Source: Saprospiraceae bacterium
GTDB taxonomy: Bacteria > Bacteroidota > Bacteroidia > Chitinophagales > Saprospiraceae
DNA: 16,063 bases
Assembly: GCA_016787375.1 (NCBI GenBank)
Contig: JAEUUM010000022.1
Coordinates: 1-16,063 of the forward strand
Reading direction: 5' to 3'
Position numbers and translations under genes: made by a program. The notes beneath the pieces were generated by a model, which did no database searches, had not been told where the DNA came from, and saw only the letters and a list, made by a program, of their open reading frames with translations. Every line of letters begins with the position of its first letter. Position 1 is the first letter of the stretch. Shown here piece by piece: positions 1-7,539 of this stretch.

Positions 1-216
1 GAAGATTTTTTAAAATTGAGCAATTCAATTCAATTGCATGACCAACAACAACGTGCTGAATTTCCGGGCATTCCCCCTTTCAGATCCAAACTCGCAATAG
101 AGGCTTTTTTACTGGTTGAATTTACCCTTTCTTGCGGAGAATTTGATAAAATGGTTATAGTTGAAGGTGATATCAAAGATGGAATCTTGCTGGAAATGAT
201 TCAAAGCTCCATTTAA
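1..216 (+). CDS. C-terminal fragment of unidentified protein (5' end outside window)
   Basis: An open frame enters from the left edge (first codons read E-D-F-L-K-L) and stops with TAA at 214-216, giving about 71 visible residues. The fragment is acidic towards its end, with a hydrophobic stretch AIEAFLLVEFTLS near the middle and the C-terminus LLEMIQSSI. I do not recognise the family, and no catalytic motif is visible in this part. A TTG at 16 could serve as an internal start, but the frame is open to the edge, so a truncated longer gene is the simpler reading. It lies 64 bp upstream of, and on the same strand as, the S41-like gene, so co-transcription is possible. Nothing in the sequence proves it. 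Confidence 0.55.
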   Translation, partial: EDFLKLSNSIQLHDQQQRAEFPGIPPFRSKLAIEAFLLVEFTLSCGEFDKMVIVEGDIKDGILLEMIQSSI

Positions 217-280
217 GTATATCCTAAAATGAGACCTATCATCGTATCATTAAACTAATTTTTGAAATATTAAATAACAA

Positions 281-1795
281 ATGGGCAGAGTTTTAACTTT
301 CATTACAATATTTATTTTGATTTTAGACAATGTTGTTGGTTACTCTCAAACTGAATGCAATTGTGATTTCAAGAAATTAAAACACAATGATATCAATAAG
401 AATCTTTCATCAAAAGATATAAAAGAAGACATTAACCAATTCATCAAAATATTTGAAGAAGTTCATCCCACACCATATTTGTTTATTTCCAGGGAGCAAT
501 TCCAAACAAAAGTTGACGAATTGTCCAACAAAAGTGAAAATATGACAAGGGTTGAATTCTGGATGGCTTTTCGTAAACTTACCGCCGCACTTGGTTTTCA
601 AGATTTAAAAATAGCATCACTTAATGAAGAAACAGAAATAGCAATCAGCCAAAAAAAGAAATTTTTCCCTTACCGGGTCATTTTGAACAAAAACAATCAA
701 CTAGAAGTAAATGGTAATTTTTATGAAAGCCCAAAAGATTGCCTCCAGAACGGTACCATTATTTCGAAAATAAACGGAAAAAACGCCGATTCACTGTATC
801 GGGCTTACATGGAATACAAAGGTGGACCGGAATTTTACAAAAAGCAAAATACCACCAATTGGTTTCAATACTTGTTGTATTTAGATGGCATTTTTGATTC
901 TATTAATCTTGAACTCGTTGATGGGAAAAAATTGACTATCGAAGGTTATATGGATAAAAATCCACAAAAGTGGGGTATCATGCAAAAATCGACAGAAAAC
1001 ATAAACAATAAAGAGCTCATAAATAGCATAAAACCTCCGGAAGATTATATTAATTTCCGATACATCGAAAACGTCGCCTACTTAAGATTTAATTCATTAG
1101 ATGGTTTAATCAATCCAACTAGTTTGAATAGATTAGTGGATCAAGTATTTGAAGAAATAAAAAAGAAAAAAACAGAAAAATTGATTTTGGATTTCAGAGA
1201 TTATGAAGGCAAAGATGCAACAATGTCTCACCTGATTCAAAAAATTGCGAAAAGCCCTTTTAAAACATTTTCTGGTCTAAAATGGAAAATTTCACCAACC
1301 TATATCAAATCACTGAAGCGGAATTGGTCGTTCCCTAAAAGATTGCTCCCCATTAAATTTTTAAACTCAAGTTTTAAAAATGTGAAAAAAATTTCAGGTG
1401 AAACCAACATGTACTTTGTCAAAAACAGGAAAGAAATCCAAGCTTTGCCATCATCAGATCGTTTTAATGGTCAAGTTGTATGTTTGATAAATGAAGGAAC
1501 AACTTCATTCGCATGTACTTATTCTGCAGTCATCAAAGATTACCAATTTGGTTTACTTTTAGGATCTAAAACAGGTAGTTACCCCAACAACTTCAGCAGA
1601 GCTGCCGCTTTTCAGCTCAAAAATAGCTTAGTTAAATTTTCAGTTCCATCCGCACTGCAAATCAGGCACAATTCCAATAGAACAGAACTCTCTTATTTAT
1701 TCCCCAATGGCGCAGTTGAAGATTCATCATATAGCAACGAGATAAGCACAGATAAAACCATTATTGAAGCCTTGAATTTGTTAAAAAGATTTTAG
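281..1795 (+). CDS. Exported S41-family peptidase-like protein
   Basis: This is a 504-residue protein with an N-terminal hydrophobic segment (residues about 4-21, ending VVGYSQ) that looks like a Sec signal peptide, so it is probably periplasmic. Residues 50-110 (INQFIKIFEEVHPTPY onward) match the N-terminal helical region of Bacteroidota S41 peptidases, which usually carry a 'HPNLY'-like motif. The C-terminal half has the S41 core: a beta strand VAYLRFNSL, then LILDFRDYEG, then VVCLINEGTTSFACTYSA, in which Ser409 sits at the nucleophile position. The following segment reads GSKTG (428-432), where many relatives have GEETG or GEKTG, so the usual Glu is Ser429 here and the charge relay is uncertain. 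Family membership is by motif recognition and the substrate is unknown. The ATG start directly precedes the signal peptide. It could be an inactive or altered member. Confidence 0.72.
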   Translation: MGRVLTFITIFILILDNVVGYSQTECNCDFKKLKHNDINKNLSSKDIKEDINQFIKIFEEVHPTPYLFISREQFQTKVDELSNKSENMTRVEFWMAFRKLTAALGFQDLKIASLNEETEIAISQKKKFFPYRVILNKNNQLEVNGNFYESPKDCLQNGTIISKINGKNADSLYRAYMEYKGGPEFYKKQNTTNWFQYLLYLDGIFDSINLELVDGKKLTIEGYMDKNPQKWGIMQKSTENINNKELINSIKPPEDYINFRYIENVAYLRFNSLDGLINPTSLNRLVDQVFEEIKKKKTEKLILDFRDYEGKDATMSHLIQKIAKSPFKTFSGLKWKISPTYIKSLKRNWSFPKRLLPIKFLNSSFKNVKKISGETNMYFVKNRKEIQALPSSDRFNGQVVCLINEGTTSFACTYSAVIKDYQFGLLLGSKTGSYPNNFSRAAAFQLKNSLVKFSVPSALQIRHNSNRTELSYLFPNGAVEDSSYSNEISTDKTIIEALNLLKRF

Positions 1796-1825
1796 CTTAT
1801 TCTGAGGAAGATTCTATGGATATCT

Positions 1826-1845
1826 TAAGATGAAAAATCATCTTA
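1826..1845. other. Perfect 8-bp hairpin downstream of the S41-like gene
   Basis: TAAGATGA (1826-1833) and TCATCTTA (1838-1845) are perfect inverted repeats around an AAAA loop, 31 nt after the stop codon. The position suits a transcription end or an mRNA 3' stabilising structure for the S41-like gene. The stem is AT-rich and no T-run follows it, so it is not a standard intrinsic terminator. The rest of the 1796-1982 gap is AT-rich, and I could not find an exact TAnnTTTG box for the lipoprotein gene. Confidence 0.3.
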
Positions 1846-1982
1846 TACGCTAATAATCAATTGTTAAAAAAATTAAATTTTACTAATTAGACAAGGTTTT
1901 CGAAACATATTTTTCTTGGATAAGTTTTTGATTTGATACATATTGTGATTAAAAAGATTCAAGAACTTAAAACAAACTCGTG

Positions 1983-4280
1983 ATGACCTTAGCCTCAAAT
2001 CGTTACAACAATTCTATTAGCATCAAAATTTTTTATACTCTGCTATTTGGGGGATTTAGCATGATTTTTTTTTCATGCAAAAACGATGGTACCACTGGAG
2101 GCTCAGGAAAAGCAAATCTTTCAGGCCAAAAGATGGATTCTATCATGACAGAGGTTATAAAAAGATTCAATAATCCTGCAAATACTTACGCGACTGAGGC
2201 CAAACTTGCGAGATATGATTCTTTGTTAAAAGTAACAAAAGATGTTCAAGAGTCACTTAACACTGCATATTTAAGAGCAACCACCCTTCTTGAACTTGGA
2301 AAAGAAAAACAAGCTGTAGAGGCGTATGAAAAAATATATGATTTTGTTAAATCAGTACCATCCTCCAGAGTTACTTGTGGAGAAATGCTTGGCGTCGCCT
2401 ATATGCGACTGGCAGAACGCACCAATTGTATCATGAACAATAATGCAGATGCTTGTATTATACCTATACAAGGTGGTGGAGTCCATCAGGACAAAGGTCC
2501 GGCAAGAAAAGCTGTTGAAATATTCGAAAAAGTATTGCGCGAAGACCCCAAAATGTTGGATTCAAGATGGCTTCTTAACATAGCTTACATGACATTGGGT
2601 GAATACCCAAATGGCGTACCAAAAGAGTTTTTGATTCCGGGTATTGGTGCCAAGGAATCAATTTCTGTAAAACCCTTTACTGAAATGGCTTCAGATCTTG
2701 GAATAGATGTAACAAATCAGGGAGGTGGGACAATCGTTGATGATTTTAATAATGATGGGTATCTTGATATTGTAACATCCGGGTGGGGTTTGGCGGAGCA
2801 AATGCATTTTTTTCGGAACAATGCTGATGGCACATTTACGGACGCATCCGAACAATCAGGGCTAAAAAAGGTTGTTGGTGGATTAAATATTCAGCAAACT
2901 GATTACAATAACGACGGCTTGCTGGATATATTTGTGTTGCGGGGTGCATGGCAGGCTGTAGGAGGTTTTGGGGAGCAACCTAACTCACTATTGCGCAACA
3001 ATGGTGACGGAACGTTCACGGACGTTACTATTCAGTCCGGTTTATTAAGTTTTCGCCCAACACAAGCTGCTACCTGGAACGACTTTAATAATGATGGCTG
3101 GATTGATGTGTTCATAGGCAATGAATCAATTGCACAAAACACCATGTATCCATGCGAATTATATATTAACAATAAAAATGGCACATTTACCAACATCGCT
3201 ACACCGGGTAATTTTAACATTACTTTGTTTGTAAAAGGCGCCACATCGGGCGATTATGATAACGACGGTTGGGCCGATATTTTTCTGTCTTGTATGTCAG
3301 GGCATAAAATATTGCTGCACAACAAAGGTGCAAATGGTAGTGGAATTTCGTTTGATGCAGTAACTGAGGCGGCTGGATTCCCTCAAACAGAGGGAGGAAC
3401 TTTTCCAACTTTCTTTTTTGATTATGACAACGATGGTTGGCTAGATGTGTTTATGTGCAATTATAGTTTTGATAAACAGCTATCATTTTTTGCTGCTAAA
3501 GAAGCACTTAAGCCATCAGACGACAAATCCGGTAAAATTTTGATTTATCATAACAATCAAAATGGAACTTTTACAAATGTATCTCCAAAAATGCACTTAA
3601 ACCAACCGGTATTTGCAATGTCAGCAAATTTTGGTGATATAGACAATGATGGTTGGCTTGATATGTTTATGTCCACCGGGAATCCCAATTACAGATCTCT
3701 GATTCCGAATAGATTATACAAAAATATGGGTGGAAAAGATTTTGCAGAGGTGACCAATTCTGCCAGAGTTGGAAATCTTCAAAAAGGGCATGGTGTATCA
3801 TTTGCAGATTTGAACAACAACGGTGATCAAGATATTTATGTTGATATGGGAGGGGCGTATATAGGTGACGCATATAAAAGTTCATTCTACCTTAACCCGG
3901 GTCAAAACCAAAACAACTGGATAAATATAAAACTTGAAGGAGTAAAGTCAAATAAGGCTGCAATAGGTGCCAGGCTCAAATTGAAATTCAAAGATAATGG
4001 TAAAGAAAGATTTGTATTTAGGGATGTAAATTCTGGCGGTAGTTTTGGGAGTTCAACTTTAAGGAGGGAAATTGGTATTGGTCAGGCAGAGCTGATTGAT
4101 GAATTGACCATAATCTGGCCTGCCAGCGGCATTGTACAGGTGGTAAAAAACATAAAACCAAACCAATTTATCAAGATAGTAGAAGGAAAAGAGGGATTTG
4201 AACAAATAAAAATCAAAAACTTGATTTTCAAACACAAATCAGGAGAGATACCAATGTGCGCTCCGGTTGTATCAAAATAA
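1983..4280 (+). CDS. CRTAC1-like FG-GAP/VCBS repeat lipoprotein with ASPIC/UnbV domain
   Basis: This is a 765-residue protein from the ATG at 1983; a GTG directly before it (1980) is the alternative start. The N-terminus has a basic stretch, a hydrophobic segment and a lipobox-like IFFSC with the acceptor Cys at residue 33, so it is probably lipidated. The residues after it, K-N-D, could be a weak surface-export signal of the Bacteroidota type (inference). Residues about 60-230 are helical and TPR-like (ELGKEKQAVEAYEKIYDF). From residue 254 there are seven Asp-rich calcium loops of the D-x-[DN]-[ND]-[DN]-G-x-x-D type: DFNNDGYLD, DYNNDGLLD, DFNNDGWID, DYDNDGWAD, DYDNDGWLD, DIDNDGWLD and DLNNNGDQD. 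These indicate an FG-GAP/VCBS beta-propeller. Residues 646-725 (WINIKLEG through ELTIIWPASG) match the ASPIC/UnbV domain. The architecture matches CRTAC1-family proteins, which are common in Bacteroidota. The ligand and role are unknown. Confidence 0.85.
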   Translation: MTLASNRYNNSISIKIFYTLLFGGFSMIFFSCKNDGTTGGSGKANLSGQKMDSIMTEVIKRFNNPANTYATEAKLARYDSLLKVTKDVQESLNTAYLRATTLLELGKEKQAVEAYEKIYDFVKSVPSSRVTCGEMLGVAYMRLAERTNCIMNNNADACIIPIQGGGVHQDKGPARKAVEIFEKVLREDPKMLDSRWLLNIAYMTLGEYPNGVPKEFLIPGIGAKESISVKPFTEMASDLGIDVTNQGGGTIVDDFNNDGYLDIVTSGWGLAEQMHFFRNNADGTFTDASEQSGLKKVVGGLNIQQTDYNNDGLLDIFVLRGAWQAVGGFGEQPNSLLRNNGDGTFTDVTIQSGLLSFRPTQAATWNDFNNDGWIDVFIGNESIAQNTMYPCELYINNKNGTFTNIATPGNFNITLFVKGATSGDYDNDGWADIFLSCMSGHKILLHNKGANGSGISFDAVTEAAGFPQTEGGTFPTFFFDYDNDGWLDVFMCNYSFDKQLSFFAAKEALKPSDDKSGKILIYHNNQNGTFTNVSPKMHLNQPVFAMSANFGDIDNDGWLDMFMSTGNPNYRSLIPNRLYKNMGGKDFAEVTNSARVGNLQKGHGVSFADLNNNGDQDIYVDMGGAYIGDAYKSSFYLNPGQNQNNWINIKLEGVKSNKAAIGARLKLKFKDNGKERFVFRDVNSGGSFGSSTLRREIGIGQAELIDELTIIWPASGIVQVVKNIKPNQFIKIVEGKEGFEQIKIKNLIFKHKSGEIPMCAPVVSK

Positions 4281-4281
4281 A

Positions 4282-4303
4282 AAAGCTTCAAGCATTTAGC
4301 TTT
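4282..4303. terminator. Weak hairpin between convergent lipoprotein and rbfA genes
   Basis: AAAGCT (4282-4287) and AGCTTT (4298-4303) form a 6-bp stem around a 10-nt loop, just after the TAA at 4278-4280. It lies in the 66-bp space where the lipoprotein gene and rbfA (minus strand) converge. The A-run on its left would act as a short U-tract for minus-strand transcripts only. The stem is short and weak, so a bidirectional terminator is only a possibility. Confidence 0.22.
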
Positions 4304-4346
4304 ACGATAAATTCAGGCCTAACTATTTCAAAAGAAATGAAGAACA

Positions 4347-4739
4347 TTACTCTTCCTCTTCTTCAGGAGGTCTGTTTCTTCCCATCTGATCCTCTGCTTC
4401 CAGTTTGTCAAATAAACTATTTAGCCTGAACATTTCGTCAAGTGTGTCATCAAGATAAAAAAATATTTCGGGAATACGTCTGACATGTTTCTTAATTCTG
4501 TGCGCCAATGCTTGCCGAATTCGTGTTATTTGCTCATCAATCATCAGAACCACTGCTTGTTTCTCTTCAGTATTGTAAACACTTACATAAACTTTCGCTT
4601 GACTCATATCAGGTGACACCATTACATTGGTTACAGTCACAAGTGCATCACCGTATATGTAGCTTCCCTCTTCTCTCAGAATAATGCTCACATTTCTTCT
4701 TATCAATTCTCCAACTTGCTTTTGTCTGATTGTTTCCAT
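4347..4739 (-). CDS. rbfA: Ribosome-binding factor A
   Basis: RbfA is a small KH-like cytoplasmic protein that binds the 30S subunit during late 16S rRNA maturation and cold adaptation. The 130-residue product has the family's course: METIRQKQVGELIRRNVS at the N-terminus, then VTVTNVMVSPDMSQAKVYVS (the conserved 'V-x-V-S-x-D-L-x-x-A-x-V-Y-V-S' strand pair), then the helix IRQALAHRIKKHVRRIPEI ending in a conserved R-x-x-P, and FYLDDTLDEMFRLNSLFDKL. The tail is short and Glu-rich (PPEEEEE). I chose the ATG at 4739. An upstream in-frame TTG at 4760 overlaps the TACCTTTG promoter box at 4765-4758 and so would lie outside the transcript. It is divergent from recG and convergent with the lipoprotein gene. 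Its length is normal for the family and nothing is missing. Confidence 0.93.
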   Translation of the reverse strand: METIRQKQVGELIRRNVSIILREEGSYIYGDALVTVTNVMVSPDMSQAKVYVSVYNTEEKQAVVLMIDEQITRIRQALAHRIKKHVRRIPEIFFYLDDTLDEMFRLNSLFDKLEAEDQMGRNRPPEEEEE

Positions 4740-4757
4740 GATATTCAGTTGTTTGTA

Positions 4758-4765
4758 CAAAGGTA
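4758..4765 (-). promoter_or_regulatory. Bacteroidota -7 promoter box for rbfA (TACCTTTG)
   Basis: Read on the minus strand, TACCTTTG is an exact match to the Bacteroidota -7 consensus TAnnTTTG. It ends 18 nt before the rbfA ATG, so transcription would start about 10-14 nt before the gene. I saw no clean TTTG -33 element at the usual spacing. The box also decides the rbfA start, because the longer TTG start overlaps it. Confidence 0.6.
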
Positions 4766-4805
4766 GTATTATTTTTGGCGATTATGAAGTAGGCAGTCGT
4801 GTGCT

Positions 4806-4813
4806 TATATTTG
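4806..4813 (+). promoter_or_regulatory. Bacteroidota -7 promoter box for recG (TATATTTG)
   Basis: TATATTTG exactly matches TAnnTTTG and ends 6 nt before the recG ATG at 4820. With the usual 5-8 nt between box and start site, the transcript would begin at or within a few bases of the ATG, so the recG mRNA may be leaderless. A TTTG lies upstream at 4774-4777, but the spacing (28 nt) is too long for a normal -33 element. Confidence 0.5.
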
Positions 4814-4819
4814 CATCCA

Positions 4820-6919
4820 ATGAGTATTTTATCTTCAAAACTTGAATTTCTAAAAGGCATTGGGCCTGCCAAGGCCGATCTTCTCAAAAAAGAATTGGAC
4901 ATCCATTCAGTCGAAGATCTCTTAAATCATTTTCCGTTCAGGTATGTTGACAAAACCAAGATACAGAAAATAGCTGAATTGACAGGTGATGAGGATTATG
5001 TCCAGTTAAAGGGGTATATTACTCATTTTCAGCTACTTGGGTCCGGAAGAGGTAAACGACTGGTAGGTCAATTTACTGACCAAACAGGAATCATCGAACT
5101 TGTATGGTTTCAAGGCATAAAATGGATTGCGGAGACCATAAACAAAAATACAGAATACATACTTTTTGGCAGATTGACTGAGTTTAATCGAAAATACAAC
5201 ATTGCTCATCCCGAATTAGAATTGACTCAATCCAATAATACAAAATCTACATTTCTCGCACCGGTTTATTCCAGCACTGAGAAACTAAACAGCAGAGGGC
5301 TTGATGCAAAGGCACAGCGCCGTATCATCAAACAATTACTTGAAAAAATCTCTCCGGCTGACTTACCTGAAGTTTTACCACAGTATATTGTTGAAAAATT
5401 AAAACTGATTTCTAGATTTCATTCATTTCAATACATTCATTTTCCGCCTGAGTCAGCATATCTTCAAGCGGCACAAAACAGGTTGAAATTTGAAGAATTG
5501 TTGTGTATGCAATTGAAAATACTTCAATTCAAAAATCGCAAACAAGCCATCACGAAAGGATATGTTTTTGAAAAAGTTGGCGAAACTTTCAACGAATTTT
5601 ATGCTAAGCACCTTCCCTTTGAACTGACCAATGCCCAAAAAAAGGTAATCAAAGAAATCAGGAAAGATATAGGCAGTGGTAAGCAAATGAATCGATTACT
5701 GCAAGGAGACGTGGGCAGTGGAAAGACAATTGTCGCCCTTTTATCTATGCTCATTGCTCTTGGAAATGGCTATCAGGCCTGTTTGATGGCTCCCACCGAG
5801 ATCCTGGCCCAGCAGCATTTTCAGTCAATAGAAGAACTTGTAAAACCTCTTAATATCAGTGTCGGCTATTTGTCCGGATCTGTAAAAGGGAAAACACGTA
5901 ACCAGGTACTGGCTGCACTAAAAGCGGGCCACCTAAAGATACTGATCGGAACTCACGCCTTACTTGAGGATTGGGTTGAATTTGAAAAAATTGGCCTTGC
6001 TATCATTGATGAACAACACCGATTTGGTGTAAAGCAAAGAGCTGCTTTATGGTCGAAGTCCGCTATTCCTCCTCACATACTTGTTATGACCGCAACACCC
6101 ATACCAAGGACGTTGGCAATGACTTTATATGGTGATCTTGATGTTTCGGTGATTGATGAACTTCCACCGGGCAGAAAAGACATCAAGACAATGCACTTTA
6201 ATGAAAGCAAAAGATTGAGGTTAATTGGTTTTATGCGGGAAGAAATAGCCAAAGGAAGACAAATTTATGTTGTATACCCTTTGATAGAAGAATCAGAAAA
6301 ACTCGACCTTTTAGACTTGCAAAACGGATATGAAGCGCTGCTCAGAGAATTTCCGATGCCGGATTTTCAAATATCTGTTGTTCATGGTAAAATGAAGCCG
6401 GAAGACAAAGAATATGAAATGGCTCGTTTTGTAAACAAGCAAACCCAAATAATGGTGGCAACAACTGTTATTGAAGTTGGGGTAAATGTGCCGAATGCAT
6501 CTGTTATGATCATTGAACATGCTGAAAGATTTGGGCTCTCGCAACTGCACCAGTTACGAGGTCGCGTAGGCCGTGGAGCCGACCAATCATTTTGTATCCT
6601 TATGACCTCGTATAAACTTTCGTCTGATGGAAAGGAGAGAATAAAAATAATGTGTGAAACCAACAATGGATTCATCATTTCAGAAGCTGACCTTAGATTA
6701 AGGGGACCAGGCGATATTGAAGGCACCCGTCAGAGTGGGTTATTTGGATTAAACATCGCTGATCTTGCCAAGGATGGCGCCATTCTGACCACAGCCCGCG
6801 AGATCGCCTTGAGAATACTCGATCAGGACCCCGAACTTAAAGACCCAAGACATCTGGTCACCAAAAGATTTTTAGATAAAAGATTCAAGGAATTGCAAGA
6901 TTGGAGCAGTATTTCTTGA
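4820..6919 (+). CDS. recG: ATP-dependent DNA helicase RecG
   Basis: RecG is a superfamily 2 double-strand DNA translocase that regresses stalled replication forks and branch-migrates Holliday junctions. The 699-residue product is full length (the family is about 690). In order: an N-terminal FLKGIGPAKADLLKKEL helix-hairpin-helix-like segment, HFPFRYVD, the OB-fold wedge domain (VQLKGYITHF through NIAHPELEL), Walker A GDVGSGKT (296-303), DEQH box (397-400), TATPIPRT (from 424), then the second helicase lobe with VVYPLIEESEKLDL, VVHGKMKPEDKE, ATTVIEVGVNVPNA, and motif VI QLRGRVGRG (from 578). The RecG C-terminal region (SEADLRLRGPGDIEGTRQSG) follows. I chose the ATG at 4820 because the in-frame TTG/GTG codons upstream overlap the TATATTTG box. 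It is divergent from rbfA. No clear terminator follows. Confidence 0.96.
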   Translation: MSILSSKLEFLKGIGPAKADLLKKELDIHSVEDLLNHFPFRYVDKTKIQKIAELTGDEDYVQLKGYITHFQLLGSGRGKRLVGQFTDQTGIIELVWFQGIKWIAETINKNTEYILFGRLTEFNRKYNIAHPELELTQSNNTKSTFLAPVYSSTEKLNSRGLDAKAQRRIIKQLLEKISPADLPEVLPQYIVEKLKLISRFHSFQYIHFPPESAYLQAAQNRLKFEELLCMQLKILQFKNRKQAITKGYVFEKVGETFNEFYAKHLPFELTNAQKKVIKEIRKDIGSGKQMNRLLQGDVGSGKTIVALLSMLIALGNGYQACLMAPTEILAQQHFQSIEELVKPLNISVGYLSGSVKGKTRNQVLAALKAGHLKILIGTHALLEDWVEFEKIGLAIIDEQHRFGVKQRAALWSKSAIPPHILVMTATPIPRTLAMTLYGDLDVSVIDELPPGRKDIKTMHFNESKRLRLIGFMREEIAKGRQIYVVYPLIEESEKLDLLDLQNGYEALLREFPMPDFQISVVHGKMKPEDKEYEMARFVNKQTQIMVATTVIEVGVNVPNASVMIIEHAERFGLSQLHQLRGRVGRGADQSFCILMTSYKLSSDGKERIKIMCETNNGFIISEADLRLRGPGDIEGTRQSGLFGLNIADLAKDGAILTTAREIALRILDQDPELKDPRHLVTKRFLDKRFKELQDWSSIS

Positions 6920-7303
6920 AATGAATATTATTTATCCTTTGCTCATTGATTGATTGACAAATAATTATTTCAATATCGACCAGATACTTCACACGCATTC
7001 TTTCAACACAACCACGTAGATTAATCACTGAATCGAGTTAAGAATTTGCCGGGTCATAAGCTACAAATTGCAAAATAGTGGTTTAATAAGATAGAAATTT
7101 ATCAATCTAATCCGGCAACAAAAAATATAAATAATAAAATCAATATAATATTAATTATTGTCAACTCCCTTTCATAACAGACTCCAAATGTAAGTATAAC
7201 ATTTTACTGTCATTCAACTTCGGCACCAAACATCTGACTTTCGAAATAAAAAAGCGGCGAGTGTGATAACTGCCGCTTAAAAACGTACATGTTGAGTATG
7301 AAG
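6920..7303. other. AT-rich intergenic stretch after recG, no gene seen
   Basis: No open frame here has recognisable protein character. The stretch contains AT-rich palindromic runs (for example around 6960-6975 and 7128-7158). It also has one longer-range inverted repeat, TTGCCGG (7046-7052) and CCGGCAA (7112-7118), enclosing 59 nt with a small internal GATA/TATC pairing. No T-run follows the repeat on either strand. I see no exact TAnnTTTG box on either strand. The right part of this stretch includes the minus-strand terminator at 7252-7278. Confidence 0.4.
7252..7278 (-). terminator. Intrinsic terminator for minus-strand transcription (HtrA side)
   Basis: AAGCGGC (7252-7258) pairs with GCCGCTT (7272-7278). 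The stem extends by AGT/ACT (7260-7262 with 7269-7271) past one bulged base, leaving a 6-nt loop. Read on the minus strand, the GC-rich stem runs straight into TTTTTT-A-TTT (7253 down to about 7245), the classic intrinsic terminator arrangement. On the plus strand the hairpin is followed by AAAAACG, so it should not stop recG transcripts. It lies 262 nt beyond the HtrA stop codon, with the structured element in between. Confidence 0.65.
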
Positions 7304-7525
7304 TTTAACCCAAATTCAGCGTTAGACGCTGAATCGACGAAATTTTGGAACACTCCAAATATTTGTCGGGTCTGACGACTCCTACAGTAGTATCAGACTC
7401 GTAGGAGGTTAGGCAAGACAAAATCAAAGATTTTCGTCGACTCATAATGCTTAGATCAGAGCCTGACAGCCTTTGGCGCGACAGGCCCAAAGGGAAAAAT
7501 CCGCCAATGTGGATTTTGGGTTAAA
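7304..7525 (-). ncRNA. Highly structured 222-bp element: candidate ncRNA / structured 3'UTR, or palindromic repeat
   Basis: The element is closed by a perfect 11-bp inverted repeat, TTTAACCCAAA (7304-7314) and TTTGGGTTAAA (7515-7525). Inside are these perfect pairings: 9 bp ATTCAGCGT/ACGCTGAAT (7314-7322 with 7326-7334, 3-nt loop); 9 bp TCGACGAAA/TTTCGTCGA (7334-7342 with 7432-7440); 6 bp TTTGGA/TCCAAA (7344-7349 with 7354-7359); 7 bp CTCCTAC/GTAGGAG (7379-7385 with 7401-7407); 6 bp AAAATC/GATTTT (7420-7425 with 7429-7434); a pseudoknot-like pair at 7461-7493; and 7 bp AAAATCC/GGATTTT (7496-7502 with 7511-7517). Some of these compete with each other. I put it on the minus strand because it begins 14 nt after the HtrA stop and is followed there by an intrinsic terminator. 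It is visibly richer in G+C than the DNA to its left. It does not show the landmarks of tmRNA, RNase P RNA or SRP RNA. A mobile palindromic repeat (MITE-like) is the main alternative. Confidence 0.4.
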
Positions 7526-7539
7526 TCAAAAAGTTGGCA

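Noticed and set aside
2742..3840. Repeated GATAAT/GATGG-type sequence as a DNA tandem repeat
   Set aside because: The repetition reflects the Asp/Asn-rich calcium loops at protein level; spacing is irregular and the DNA between loops differs.
7046..7118. TTGCCGG/CCGGCAA inverted repeat as a recG terminator
   Set aside because: The 7-bp arms enclose 59 nt with little internal pairing and no T-run follows on either strand, so it could be chance.
7305..7490. 61-codon minus-strand open frame with TTG start inside the structured element
   Set aside because: It has no ATG near its start, no promoter box, and Ser/Leu/Arg-rich sequence without family resemblance. It lies entirely on the stems and ends in the closing arm, so it is most likely a by-product of the palindromic sequence.
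7304..7525. tmRNA, RNase P RNA or SRP RNA
   Set aside because: The pseudoknot-like stems suggested tmRNA, but there is no tRNA-like end with a T-loop GGTTCRA and CCA, no tag reading frame, and no RNase P or SRP core motifs. The element is also shorter than tmRNA.
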